From: Serratia nevei
GTDB taxonomy: Bacteria > Pseudomonadota > Gammaproteobacteria > Enterobacterales > Enterobacteriaceae
DNA length: 64,000 nt
Direction: 5' to 3'
Assembly: GCF_037948395.1 (NCBI RefSeq)
Contig: NZ_CP149940.1
Coordinates: forward strand, 2,294,001-2,358,000
Positions 30,205-38,663 of the stretch are shown piece after piece. Below the pieces are notes generated by a model, which saw nothing but the letters and a program-made list of their open reading frames with translations, made no database searches and was not told where the DNA came from. Made by a program: the position numbers and the translations under genes. Every line of letters begins with the position of its first letter. Positions within the stretch are counted from its first letter, which is position 1.

Positions 30205-30236
30205 TATAAAAAAGGCGCAGCCTGGCTGCGCCTTAT
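30205..30236. terminator. Terminator shared by ynhF and sodB
   Basis: Stem aaggcgcagc/gctgcgcctt with a tiny loop. On the minus strand TTTTTTATAA follows, a strong sodB terminator; rightwards the tail is short. Confidence 0.88.
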
Positions 30237-30253
30237 CACCTCAGAACCTGCGC

Positions 30254-30832
30254 TTACGCCAGGTTTTCCGCTGCGAAGGTCCAGTTGACCAACGCCCAGA
30301 AGTTTTCCAGGTATTTTGGACGCGCATTGCGGTAATCGATGTAATACGCGTGTTCCCACACGTCAACGGTCAGCAGTGGTTTGTCTTCACCGGTCAGCGG
30401 GGTGGCCGCGTTGGAGGTGTTGACGATCGCCAGCGCGCCGTCCGGTTTTTTCACCAGCCAGGTCCAGCCTGCACCGAAGTTTTTCACTGCGGCATCGGTG
30501 AACTGCTCTTTGAACGCAGCGAAAGAGCCGAAGGATTTGACGATTGCCGCCGCCAGTTCGCCCTGCGGTTCACCGCCGCCCTGTGGCGACAGGCAGTGCC
30601 AGTAGAAGGTGTGGTTCCACACCTGCGCAGCGTTGTTGAACACGCCGCCGTTAGAGGTCTTGATGATCTCTTCGAGCGATTTGCCTTCGAACTCGCTGCC
30701 TTTCACCAGGTTGTTCAGGTTAACCACGTAGGTGTTGTGGTGTTTGCCGTAGTGGTATTCCAGGGTCTCGGCGGAGATGTGCGGCTCGAGCGCGTTTTTC
30801 TCATACGGTAATGCAGGTAATTCAAACGACAT
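30254..30832 (-). CDS. sodB: Iron superoxide dismutase SodB
   Basis: 192-residue cytosolic Fe-SOD. It starts [18 protein letters not shown] and has metal-binding blocks [20 protein letters not shown] and [11 protein letters not shown]. Gly/Gln residues in GAGWTWLV and [10 protein letters not shown] fit the Fe rather than Mn form. The ATG at 30832 has AAAGGAGG upstream; the frame continues 29 codons further without family match. In E. coli the translation start is the target of the iron-sparing sRNA RyhB. Confidence 0.97.
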   Translation of the reverse strand: MSFELPALPYEKNALEPHISAETLEYHYGKHHNTYVVNLNNLVKGSEFEGKSLEEIIKTSNGGVFNNAAQVWNHTFYWHCLSPQGGGEPQGELAAAIVKSFGSFAAFKEQFTDAAVKNFGAGWTWLVKKPDGALAIVNTSNAATPLTGEDKPLLTVDVWEHAYYIDYRNARPKYLENFWALVNWTFAAENLA

Positions 30833-31031
30833 TGCTTCCTCCTTTACAGCGCCATTCGCTTCCCGCCGGGGCGAGAGCCGTATGGGCCGTTTTTTATTGT
30901 GGTCATTCAATCTTAACAATTTTCATCATAAAAAACAGGAGGAAAAGCGAGAAATGCGCGTGGGGAAGTGCGATGGGCGATAGCTTGAGCAGGCGGTTGC
31001 GACCGGGGCCGCAACCGCGCAGAACAGTGCA

Positions 31032-31850
31032 TTAACGAATGGTTTTCGGCGTCACTACGCGGCGTGCGCCGATGTAGTGGTTCTGCCAATAGTCGTTGTC
31101 GAGCTGACTGATGCGGATCTCTTCACCGGTGCGCGGCGACTGGATGAACTTGCCGTTGCCGAGGTAGACGCCGACATGGTCCGCCACGCCGCGGTTGTTG
31201 ATGCGGAAGAACACCAGATCGCCGCTTTCCAGTTCGCTTTTCTTGATCGGCGCCGCATCGCGCAGGTGATACATCTCGTTGGCGGTGCGCGGCATCTTGA
31301 TTTTCACTACGTCTTTATAGGCGTAATAGATAAGGCCGCTGCAATCGAAGCCGGTGCGCGGCGAGCTGCCGCCCCAGCGGTAAGGTTTGCCCATCTGTCC
31401 CATCAGCTTGGCCATCGCGGTCTGCTTGGCGTGCTGGTAGCGTTTTTTGTGCGCGGGGCTGAGTTTCAACGGCTTTTCTTCACGCGCCAGTTTGGCGGTG
31501 GCCATACCGGCTTCGCGGTGGCGACCATAGCCTTTTTTATAGCCTTTTTTCGGCGGGGTGACTTTAATCTTGGCGGTTTTCTGCGCTTTGGCCTTGGGTT
31601 TGGCGCTGACGATCTTTTTCGCGCTTTTCTCGCTTTTTGCCTTGGCGGTCTTGGTTTTTTTTTCGGGGGCCGTCACTTTGGCTTTTTTGGCGGCTTTGTC
31701 CGCTTTCTTTTTTCTGCGGTCATCGGGCCGCGCTTCATTGGCATGGCTTTTACGCTGCTCGGCGGCAACACGCGCCTGTGGCGCAGCGTGCGCCAAATTG
31801 AAGAAGAGCTGCGTAAACAGCAGCGCAAAGAGCGTAAGAATTAAACGCAT
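31032..31850 (-). CDS. mepH: Peptidoglycan DD-endopeptidase MepH
   Basis: 272 residues. Signal peptide (cleavage after AHA), a very lysine/alanine-rich linker from about 30 to 140, and a C-terminal NlpC/P60 domain with catalytic Cys in TGFDCSGLIYYAY, His in GVADHVGVYLG and a third polar residue near the end. It cleaves 4-3 cross-links to allow cell-wall growth. The place next to sodB and grxD is the same as for E. coli mepH (ydhO). The charged linker would bind cell-wall polymers. Confidence 0.92.
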   Translation of the reverse strand: MRLILTLFALLFTQLFFNLAHAAPQARVAAEQRKSHANEARPDDRRKKKADKAAKKAKVTAPEKKTKTAKAKSEKSAKKIVSAKPKAKAQKTAKIKVTPPKKGYKKGYGRHREAGMATAKLAREEKPLKLSPAHKKRYQHAKQTAMAKLMGQMGKPYRWGGSSPRTGFDCSGLIYYAYKDVVKIKMPRTANEMYHLRDAAPIKKSELESGDLVFFRINNRGVADHVGVYLGNGKFIQSPRTGEEIRISQLDNDYWQNHYIGARRVVTPKTIR

Positions 31851-32265
31851 GTCGACGTCACCAACCTTGGCCCCGAAACGGATATCGAAAGAGTTACAGT
31901 ATTCCCGAATTTCGCCATATAAAACAGCGAAGAACTCATAAATAATAATCCATATTGTGAGAAAACGTTAATGACATTTTTTTTGGTTCAAAATCAGCCT
32001 GTTGATGTATGAAAAAGCGCCAGTTGGCGGTGGAGATATAATTAATCCGCGCCGTCATCGCGACGCAATATATTAGTGAAATGGTCGGATTAAAAATGTT
32101 ATTCTCGACGTATGTTTTGACCGGAATGACGTGGCCGGTGAAACGCGATCGGCGGCGGGCGAATATCCTTGCAAAAGATGGCGTTTTCTTGCGACTGTTC
32201 CAGCCGCTACAATAGCCCGCGTGATGCATGTTGTAGCCATGAAATGTGGCTTGAGGAAGCAATAA
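31851..32265. other. mepH-grxD divergent intergenic region
   Basis: 415 bp, clearly richer in A+T than its surroundings. A TACAAT at 32208-32213 is a good -10 for grxD, about 50 bases before its start. No coding frame or strong terminator was seen in the rest, which presumably holds the mepH promoter. Confidence 0.55.
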
Positions 32266-32613
32266 ATGACGACGACACTTGAAAAAATTCAGCACCAGAT
32301 CGCTGAAAACCCGATTCTGCTGTACATGAAAGGTTCGCCTAAGCTGCCGAGCTGCGGCTTCTCCGCACAGGCTGTGCAAGCGCTGTCCGCCTGCGGCGAG
32401 CGTTTCGCCTACGTGGATATTCTGCAAAACCCGGACATCCGCGCCGAGCTGCCAAAATACGCCAACTGGCCGACGTTCCCGCAGCTGTGGGTAGACGGTG
32501 AGCTGGTAGGCGGTTGCGATATCATCATCGAAATGTATCAGCGCGGCGAACTGCAGCAGCTGATCAAAGAAACTGCGGAAAAGTATAAAGCGCAGGAAGA
32601 CCAACAGTCTTAA
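32266..32613 (+). CDS. grxD: Monothiol glutaredoxin GrxD
   Basis: 115-residue CGFS-type glutaredoxin with active-site Cys30 (KLPSCGFSAQ), the NWPTFPQLW cis-Pro region and the VGGCDI glutathione-binding turn. It binds and transfers 2Fe-2S clusters with glutathione and BolA, complementing the Suf machinery encoded nearby. Start and length match E. coli Grx4. Confidence 0.97.
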   Translation: MTTTLEKIQHQIAENPILLYMKGSPKLPSCGFSAQAVQALSACGERFAYVDILQNPDIRAELPKYANWPTFPQLWVDGELVGGCDIIIEMYQRGELQQLIKETAEKYKAQEDQQS

Positions 32614-32640
32614 TCGACAGGCTTGCGGTTATCGCGCAAT

Positions 32641-32675
32641 GGGCGGCGCCAGTGCAAACTGGGCCGCCTTTTTTA
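32641..32675 (+). terminator. grxD terminator
   Basis: Stem gggcggc.../...gccgcc with inner cagt/actg pairing and a T6 tail, 28 bases after the stop and touching the rnt 3' end. Confidence 0.85.
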
Positions 32676-32680
32676 TTGGC

Positions 32681-33331
32681 TTATTCGGCGAGGTCGCCGG
32701 CGGGCAGCGGCCAGCCGCCGAGACGTTTCCAGCGGTTAACCAGCTCGCAAAACAGCAGGGCGGTTTGTTCGGTGTCGTACAGGGCGGAGTGCGCCTGGCT
32801 GCTGTCGAACGGCATGCCGGCGGCGATGCAGGCTTTCGCCAGCACCGTTTGGCCCAGCACCAGGCCGCTCAGCGCGGCGGTGTCGAAGGTGGCGAACGGA
32901 TGGAACGGGTTGCGCTTCAGGCCGGCGCGCTCGGCCGCGGCCATCAGGAAGCTGTGATCGAAGTTGGCGTTGTGTGCCACGATAATGGCCCGGTTACAAC
33001 CGCGATCCTTGAGCCCTTTGCGCACCGCTTTGAAAATGGCGTGCAGCGCGTCATATTCGCTGACCGCGCCGCGCAGCGGGTTGTGCGGATCGATGCCGTT
33101 GAACGCCAGCGCTTCCGGCTGCAGGTTGGCGCCCTCGAAAGGCTCCACGTGGAAGTGCAGGGTCTCGTCCTGCTGCAGCCAGCCGTCTTCATCCATTTTC
33201 AGCGTGACGGCGGCGATCTCCAGCAACGCATCGGTATTGGCGTTGAAGCCGGCGGTTTCAACATCTATTACTACGGGATAAAACCCACGAAAACGACCAC
33301 TCAGGGCGTTAAGATCACTTTTCTCGGCCAT
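32681..33331 (-). CDS. rnt: Ribonuclease T
   Basis: 216-residue DEDDh 3'-5' exoribonuclease that trims tRNA and other stable-RNA 3' ends. Exo[12 protein letters not shown] holds the first Asp/Glu, Exo[13 protein letters not shown] and Exo[15 protein letters not shown] the rest. The ATG at 33331 (MAEKSDLN) gives the E. coli length; an ATG at 33364 adds 11 residues. In E. coli lhr follows rnt, but here grxD follows directly. Confidence 0.95.
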   Translation of the reverse strand: MAEKSDLNALSGRFRGFYPVVIDVETAGFNANTDALLEIAAVTLKMDEDGWLQQDETLHFHVEPFEGANLQPEALAFNGIDPHNPLRGAVSEYDALHAIFKAVRKGLKDRGCNRAIIVAHNANFDHSFLMAAAERAGLKRNPFHPFATFDTAALSGLVLGQTVLAKACIAAGMPFDSSQAHSALYDTEQTALLFCELVNRWKRLGGWPLPAGDLAE

Positions 33332-33442
33332 CAGTTTCTTATCTTCATCGAATGCAGCGCGCATTATGGCAAATTTTGCGCCCGGTTGCAGGCGCTATTG
33401 CGCGGAGAATCAGCAGGGCGCAGCGCGCCCTGAAGGGGAGGC

Positions 33443-33850
33443 TTAGTGGCCGAGGCCCTGACCGGCATGTTTATTTTCGATCAGCTCGATTTTGTAGCCG
33501 TCCGGATCTTCGACGAAGGCGATGACCGTGGTGCCGCCTTTCACCGGGCCGGCTTCGCGGGTGACCTTGCCGCCTGCGCGGCGGATGCTGTCGCAGGTGG
33601 CGGCAACGTCGTCCACGCCCAGCGCCAGGTGGCCGAAGGCGGTGCCCATGTCGTAGCTGTCGGTGCCCCAGTTATAGGTCAGTTCGATAACCGCGCCTTC
33701 GCTTTCTTCCGTATAGCCGACGAAAGCCAGCGAGTATTTGTACTCTGGATTTTCGCTGGTGCGCAGCAGGCGCATGCCTAATACCTTGGTGTAGAAGTCG
33801 ATGGCGCGTTGCAGGTCACCGACGCGGATCATGGTATGGAGTAAGCGCAT
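33443..33850 (-). CDS. gloA: Glyoxalase I GloA
   Basis: 135 residues, Ni2+-type lactoylglutathione lyase that removes methylglyoxal. Metal ligands His5 ([10 protein letters not shown]), Glu56-like ([10 protein letters not shown]), His74-like (FGHLALGV) and Glu122 (GYKIELIEN) are all present. The ATG at 33850 gives the exact E. coli length. In E. coli nemA and gloA are cotranscribed; here 338 bp and a terminator lie between them. Confidence 0.97.
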   Translation of the reverse strand: MRLLHTMIRVGDLQRAIDFYTKVLGMRLLRTSENPEYKYSLAFVGYTEESEGAVIELTYNWGTDSYDMGTAFGHLALGVDDVAATCDSIRRAGGKVTREAGPVKGGTTVIAFVEDPDGYKIELIENKHAGQGLGH

Positions 33851-34020
33851 AATTCCTCTGAATTGGCTGTGCCGTGGCAGACGGCGGGTGGATTGAAGCT
33901 CCAGCGAGTATAGCCTTGTCCCGCAAGGGAATTCAACGTAACGAATGAGTGACAATGTCACTTGTGGGGCTCGCGACGGTGATGTCTAAATATTGATCGA
34001 GCGTACCGATCGATACAGAG

Positions 34021-34130
34021 TAATTGATCTGCACAATCAATTATCTATTTCGACGGCAAGCGTGTAAAAATTGAACGGCAGTAGAGCACAACACCAGGGA
34101 ACACCGGCCCGCCCCGTGCGGGCTTTTTTG
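34021..34130 (+). ncRNA. Candidate small RNA between gloA and nemA
   Basis: A rightward intrinsic terminator (stem gcccgc/gcgggc at 34107-34123, then six T) has no gene in front of it; the two flanking genes point left. Upstream lies a second perfect 8-bp hairpin, taattgat/atcaatta (34021-34043), and an unpaired A/C-rich stretch suited to Hfq. TTGATC at 33993-33998 and tacaga at 34014-34019 could be a weak promoter. The 5' end is a guess. No match to a known sRNA was recognised. Confidence 0.45.
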
Positions 34131-34141
34131 CGTGCGGCGCA

Positions 34142-34176
34142 TAAAAAAACGGCCAGGCAGTCGCATGGCCGTTTGG
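34142..34176 (-). terminator. nemA terminator
   Basis: Stem aacggcca/tggccgtt with a 10-base loop and seven T on the minus strand, just past the nemA stop. Confidence 0.88.
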
Positions 34177-34188
34177 GATCAGGACGGG

Positions 34189-35292
34189 TTACTTCGCCAG
34201 AAACGGATAGTCGGTATACCCTTCGGCGCCGCCGCCGTAGAAGCTTTCCGGCTTAGGTTCGTTCAGCGGCGCGTGCTGACGGAAGCGCTCCACCAGATCC
34301 GGGTTGGCGATGTAGCTGCGGCCGAAGGCCACCGCGTCGATGAAACCTTTTTCGATCAAGGCTTCGGCTTTTTCGGCGGTGTAGGCGCCGGCGCCGACGA
34401 TCACCCCTTTAAAGTGGGCGCGCACCGAGTCGCGGAAGGCGTCAGAATACGGCTTGCCGCCGGCCCAGTCCGGCTCGGAAATGTGCAGGTAGGCGATGTT
34501 GCGCTTGTTCAGCTCTTCCACCAGATACAGCGCCGCGTCTTCCTGATCTTCACCGTTGTCCAGCCCGTTGAACGGCCCCAGCGGCGAGATGCGGATGCCG
34601 ATGTGCTCAGAACCCCATTCGGCGACCGCCGCGTCGACCACTTCCAGCGTCAGGCGGGTGCGATTCTCGATGCTGCCGCCGTATTGATCGGTACGTTGGT
34701 TGGAGGCCGGCGACATGAACTGATGCAGCAGATAGCCGTGGGCGGCATGCAGTTCGATGAAGTCGAAGCCGGCTTCCCGCGCGTTGGCGGTCGCCTGGCG
34801 GAAATCGTTGACGATGCCCGGGATCTCGCTGGTTTCCAGCGCGCGCGGCGTGGAGGTCGGTACGCGCACCCAGGCGCCGGTTTCATCACGCACGGTGGTG
34901 CGGGTTTCGGCGTTGATTGCCGAAGGGGCGACCGGTGCTTGCCCGCCCGGCTGCAGGCTGGCGTGGGAGATGCGGCCTACGTGCCACAGCTGCACGGCGA
35001 TATGGCCGTTTTTATCATGCACTGCCTGCGTGATGTTTTTCCATGCGGCGATCTGCTCCGGCGTATGCAACCCCGGCGCACCGGCGTAGCCTTTCGCCTG
35101 GAAGGAAACCTGCGTCGCTTCGGTCACGATCAGGCCCGCGCCGGCGCGCTGTGCGTAATATTCCGCCATCAGCGGCGTAGGAATATCGCCCGGCTCGATG
35201 CTGCGCAGACGCGTCAGCGGAGCCATAAACACGCGGTTGGGCAGGGTGATGGCGCCAACCTTCAGCGGAGAGAGCAATTTTTCAGTCTTCAT
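34189..35292 (-). CDS. nemA: N-ethylmaleimide reductase NemA (Old Yellow Enzyme)
   Basis: 367-residue FMN enzyme that uses NADPH to reduce electrophilic alkenes, nitro compounds and quinones. It has the OYE blocks [12 protein letters not shown], the catalytic pair in [22 protein letters not shown] with its Tyr, and [14 protein letters not shown] at the phosphate site. It is downstream of nemR, with its own NemR-type operator between them. Confidence 0.95.
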   Translation of the reverse strand: MKTEKLLSPLKVGAITLPNRVFMAPLTRLRSIEPGDIPTPLMAEYYAQRAGAGLIVTEATQVSFQAKGYAGAPGLHTPEQIAAWKNITQAVHDKNGHIAVQLWHVGRISHASLQPGGQAPVAPSAINAETRTTVRDETGAWVRVPTSTPRALETSEIPGIVNDFRQATANAREAGFDFIELHAAHGYLLHQFMSPASNQRTDQYGGSIENRTRLTLEVVDAAVAEWGSEHIGIRISPLGPFNGLDNGEDQEDAALYLVEELNKRNIAYLHISEPDWAGGKPYSDAFRDSVRAHFKGVIVGAGAYTAEKAEALIEKGFIDAVAFGRSYIANPDLVERFRQHAPLNEPKPESFYGGGAEGYTDYPFLAK

Positions 35293-35310
35293 AGTGCATC
35301 CTGTATTTAA

Positions 35311-35325
35311 TAGACCGGTCGTCTA
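35311..35325. promoter_or_regulatory. NemR operator before nemA
   Basis: tagaccggtcgtcta repeats the TAGACC...TCTA form of the site upstream of nemR. It lies 19 bases before the nemA start, where repression is expected. Confidence 0.7.
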
Positions 35326-35382
35326 GTGGTGGGCGATAAAAAACCACGAACTGCATTTTTCAATAAAAAGAAATTGTTACCG

Positions 35383-35988
35383 TTACGGTTGCGGCGGGCG
35401 CAGCAGCAACTCGATGCTTTCCAGCGCGCTGGTCAACGGCGCCAGCGAGTGGCGGATCTTGGCGCGCAGCGAAGCGCCGAGCCACAGTGAGTACAGCGTC
35501 TCTGCGGTCGCTGCCGGGCTCATGGCCACCGACAGCGAGCCCTCGGCGATACCGCGTTCGATGGCCTCCTGCAGGTGGCCGATCACGCGAGCGGTACCCG
35601 TTTCCAGCGCATGGCGCATCGGTTCTGACAGATCGCTCACCTCGGCGGAAAGCTTCACCGCCAGGCAGGCGTTATGGCATTCGCTGCGGCAGTGGTAGCT
35701 GATGGCCTGGGCGTAATAGCCGAGCAGCTGGTGGCGGGCATCGCCGTGCTCATCGGCAAACAGCGCCTGCATTTCTGCATCATAATGCGCGAAATAGCGT
35801 TGCAGCATCGCTTCGCCGAAGGCTTCCTTCGAGCGGAAATAGTGGTAGAACGAGCCTTTCGGCACGCCCGCAGTGGCCAGCAGTTCGCTCAGCCCCATGC
35901 CGGTAAAGCCCAGGCGCAGGCTGAGAGTTTCGCCGGTGGCGAGCAGATGTTCACGTGTGTCCACGTTGCAATGCGTTGATTTGGTCAT
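35383..35988 (-). CDS. nemR: TetR-family redox/electrophile repressor NemR
   Basis: 201 residues. Helix-turn-helix LGFTGMGLSELLATAGVPKG, then SFYHYFRSKEAFGEAML, typical of TetR; cysteines in the ligand domain (HCRSECHNACLAVK) fit sensing of hypochlorite, quinones and methylglyoxal. The start is taken at 35988 by comparison with E. coli; 36003 is possible but would lie against the operator. It represses nemA and probably itself. Confidence 0.92.
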   Translation of the reverse strand: MTKSTHCNVDTREHLLATGETLSLRLGFTGMGLSELLATAGVPKGSFYHYFRSKEAFGEAMLQRYFAHYDAEMQALFADEHGDARHQLLGYYAQAISYHCRSECHNACLAVKLSAEVSDLSEPMRHALETGTARVIGHLQEAIERGIAEGSLSVAMSPAATAETLYSLWLGASLRAKIRHSLAPLTSALESIELLLRPPQP

Positions 35989-36005
35989 CATGGTGTCGAG
36001 CATAA

Positions 36006-36021
36006 TAGACCGATTGGTCTA
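36006..36021. promoter_or_regulatory. NemR operator before nemR
   Basis: tagaccgattggtcta is a perfect palindrome (TAGACC/GGTCTA around 4 bases), identical in its left half to the nemA site. Confidence 0.8.
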
Positions 36022-36033
36022 GGTCAATGGGAA

Positions 36034-36063
36034 TAAAAAAACCGGCGCACAAAACGCCGGTTG
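36034..36063 (-). terminator. eptA terminator
   Basis: Stem aaccggcg/cgccggtt with a 7-base loop and seven T on the minus strand, between eptA and nemR. Confidence 0.88.
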
Positions 36064-36106
36064 TCTGCGAACTATTGTGCCCCAGCGGCACGAGGAAGTT
36101 AAGCGC

Positions 36107-37744
36107 TTACGCCGCGTTGCGGCAACGCTGCAGGATATCCAGCCGGGATTGATATTCGCGGCTTTGTACGTTCAGCATGCCCAGCAGGGTATGGAACAGG
36201 TTGTCCTGCGACACATCGTCCGTTTCCGCCAGCGCGTTCAGGCACTGGCGATCGACGCCGAAGTTGCGCTGATAGTCGGCCGACATCCACATCAGGAAAG
36301 GCACATGCGTTTGCTGGCTAGGCGCGAAGACATAAGGCGTGCCGTGCAGGTACATGCCGTTTTCCCCCAGCGACTCGCCGTGATCGGACAAATAGACCAG
36401 CGCGGTATTGAAGCGGTCGTCATACTGCTGCAGCAGCTTGATGGTGGCATCGAGCATCGCGTCAGTATACAAGATCGAGTTGTCGTAGGTGTTCACCAGC
36501 TGTTCATGGCTGCAATCCTGGATCTGATTGCTGTTGCAGGTCGGCGAAAACGTCTGGAATTCTGGCGTGCTGCGGCGGTAGTAAGCCGGGCCGTGGCTAC
36601 CCATCTGGTGCAGCACGATCACGCCGTCGTCTTTCAGGCTATTGATGTAGTCGTTCAGCTTGTACAGCAGCACGTTATCCATGCAAACTTCGCCGTCACA
36701 GTCCTGCGGCAGTTTCAATTTGGTCATGTCGATGTGCGGCACCCGGTCGCAGGCGCCTTTGCAGCCGCCGTCGTTATCGCGCCACAGCACGTTGACGCCG
36801 GCATGCGCCAGCACGTCGAGCATGCCCTCCTGGTGTGCCGCCTGAGTCGCGTCGTACTCTCTGCGCGGCATGTTGGAGAACATGCAGGGGACGGAGATCG
36901 CCGTCTCGGTGCCGCAAGAGCTGGCGTTCTTGAAGTAGACCACGTCGTCCTGCTTCAGGCGCGGGTTGGTTTCGCGCTCGTAGCCGCCGAGGGAGAAGTT
37001 TTCGGCGCGGGCGGTTTCGCCCACCACCAGGATCACCAGCGTTTTCTTGGCCTGCCCGGCGATCAGCGGCCCTTTGCGCGCGTCTTCACCGATTTTTACC
37101 AGCGGCAGATTGCGGGTGAAATAGCGCTGTTCGGTAAATTTGAGCGTGCCGGCGACGAAGTTGGAAGGCGTCAACATCTTCACCACGCTTTTATTGTTGC
37201 GGATCAGCGAAGCGTAGTCTTTGTAGAACAGCGCGGCGACGATCAGGATCACCACCAACGACAGCATGACGTTGGCGGCGCGCAGCCCGACCATATACCA
37301 CCAGGGGCGGGTCTGGCGAATATGGGTGAAGCAGACCGCCACCGCCGGCAGAACGCCGAGCAGCGCCAGCCACAACCCCATGCGCGGCGTCAGCAGCGCC
37401 GTCGCTTCCTGGGTATTGGTTTCGAAGGCGTTCTGCATCATGTTGCCGTCGATCACCACGCCATAGCTGTACATGAAATAGTTGGCTGCGGCGCTGCCCA
37501 GTAAGAAAAAGACGATCAGCGGCTTGCGCAGGTAGGGCACGGTCAACACGCTGAAGATGATATTCAGCGCACAGAAAATCACCACCGGCATGCTGGCGGC
37601 GAAAATGACGCTGTGGACGCTATCGAAGGTGATATACGACCAGGCGCGGTGCAGGAATAACGCGTTTTGAAACAGAGTGAAGAACAGGGCGGTGGCGAGG
37701 ATAAAACCGAGGCTGTTGCACTGTAAGCGTTGACGTAACCACAT
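36107..37744 (-). CDS. eptA: Lipid A phosphoethanolamine transferase EptA
   Basis: 545-residue inner-membrane enzyme that moves phosphoethanolamine from phosphatidylethanolamine to lipid A phosphates, lowering binding of polymyxins. Five N-terminal membrane spans (to about 180) precede a periplasmic sulfatase-fold domain with the metal/nucleophile blocks VGETARAENFS, CGTETAISVPCMF (nucleophile Thr281), and SDHGESLGENGMYLHG. Start: ATG 37744; a TTG at 37750 has better spacing to AGGA and may be used. A PmrA-like box lies upstream. Not present at this place in E. coli. Confidence 0.93.
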   Translation of the reverse strand: MWLRQRLQCNSLGFILATALFFTLFQNALFLHRAWSYITFDSVHSVIFAASMPVVIFCALNIIFSVLTVPYLRKPLIVFFLLGSAAANYFMYSYGVVIDGNMMQNAFETNTQEATALLTPRMGLWLALLGVLPAVAVCFTHIRQTRPWWYMVGLRAANVMLSLVVILIVAALFYKDYASLIRNNKSVVKMLTPSNFVAGTLKFTEQRYFTRNLPLVKIGEDARKGPLIAGQAKKTLVILVVGETARAENFSLGGYERETNPRLKQDDVVYFKNASSCGTETAISVPCMFSNMPRREYDATQAAHQEGMLDVLAHAGVNVLWRDNDGGCKGACDRVPHIDMTKLKLPQDCDGEVCMDNVLLYKLNDYINSLKDDGVIVLHQMGSHGPAYYRRSTPEFQTFSPTCNSNQIQDCSHEQLVNTYDNSILYTDAMLDATIKLLQQYDDRFNTALVYLSDHGESLGENGMYLHGTPYVFAPSQQTHVPFLMWMSADYQRNFGVDRQCLNALAETDDVSQDNLFHTLLGMLNVQSREYQSRLDILQRCRNAA

Positions 37745-37769
37745 TGCCAAATCTGGATCCTGAGAGGAG

Positions 37770-37814
37770 ATAATACCTTGAAATCTACCGGATGAAACTT
37801 AAGAAAACCTTAGA
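37770..37814 (-). promoter_or_regulatory. eptA promoter with PmrA-type box
   Basis: The + strand cttaag-aaaac-cttaga (37798-37814) matches the PmrA direct repeat YTTAAK-N5-YTTAAK at 10 of 12 positions. A minus-strand -10 TATTAT at 37770-37775 lies 22 bases away, the usual PmrA spacing. EptA (PmrC) is a classic PmrA target. Confidence 0.7.
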
Positions 37815-37882
37815 AATTCAGAATACTGGCGGCGGTGAACGCAGGGAAAAGGCCAGGCCGGGCGGCCTGGCAATGAGGCAGT

Positions 37883-38524
37883 TTAGTAGGCGGCGGTGAA
37901 CTGCGCGCGAATAAACTGTGGTTTTTCAATCTCATCGACGATGGCGACCGCCAGATCTTCCACCGAAATGCTGGCCGGCGCTTCGCCGTTCATCAGCAGC
38001 TGGGTGGTGCCGAGGCGGAACTGACCGGTGCGTTTGCCCGGTTCCAGCAGGGCAGCCGGCGAGAGATAGGTCCAGTCGAGCGCCGATTCATTGCGCAGCT
38101 TGTTGCGCAGATCGCGTACCGCCTGCGCGCCGGGGCGGATATTTTCCGGGAACTGCGGCGTATCCACCAGTTCAACGCCCGGTGCCACTTCCAGGCTGCC
38201 GGCGCCGCCGACCACCAGCAGGCGCTTGACGCCGGCCTGTTCGACCGCGGTGAGGATCTGTTGGGCGCCTCGAGCGGTCTTTTCATACAGGTTGTCTTCG
38301 CCCCAGCCGGGGTTGTAGGCGCTGATCACCGCATCCTGACCGCGCAATTGCCCCGCCAGCCAGGCGGTATCGGCAACGTCGCCCAGCGTGACGGTCAGAT
38401 TGGCGTGCTCCGGCAACTCTTTTTTCTGACGGGCGATCGCCGTCACCTGAATGCCGCGAGCCAGCGCTTCATCCACCACGCGGCGGCCAACAAAACCGGT
38501 TGCTCCAATAATGGCTACTTTCAT
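37883..38524 (-). CDS. NAD(P)H-binding atypical SDR oxidoreductase
   Basis: 213 residues. Rossmann fold with the N-terminal nucleotide motif GATGFVGRR at residues 8-16, then VISAYNPG and VVGGAGSLEV. It belongs to the NmrA/YwnB-like group with no catalytic Tyr-x-x-x-Lys pair, so it may bind NAD(P) for sensing or act as an isomerase-like reductase. The divergent LysR gene 139 bp away is its likely regulator. The substrate is unknown. Confidence 0.82.
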   Translation of the reverse strand: MKVAIIGATGFVGRRVVDEALARGIQVTAIARQKKELPEHANLTVTLGDVADTAWLAGQLRGQDAVISAYNPGWGEDNLYEKTARGAQQILTAVEQAGVKRLLVVGGAGSLEVAPGVELVDTPQFPENIRPGAQAVRDLRNKLRNESALDWTYLSPAALLEPGKRTGQFRLGTTQLLMNGEAPASISVEDLAVAIVDEIEKPQFIRAQFTAAY

Positions 38525-38663
38525 CTGTATGCTCCTTCGGGGATGTGTTCAGTATCATGAAGCAGGCCGATATGCCTGCTGCGTGGTTTATACTCTAGCC
38601 CTTAACAATAGCCGTGATTAGTGCCATATTCATGCTTTCTTGATTAAGTAAAACTTCATAATC

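Noticed and set aside
33443..33961. Longer gloA start at 33961
   Set aside because: Would add 37 residues with no homology; ATG 33850 gives the exact family length.
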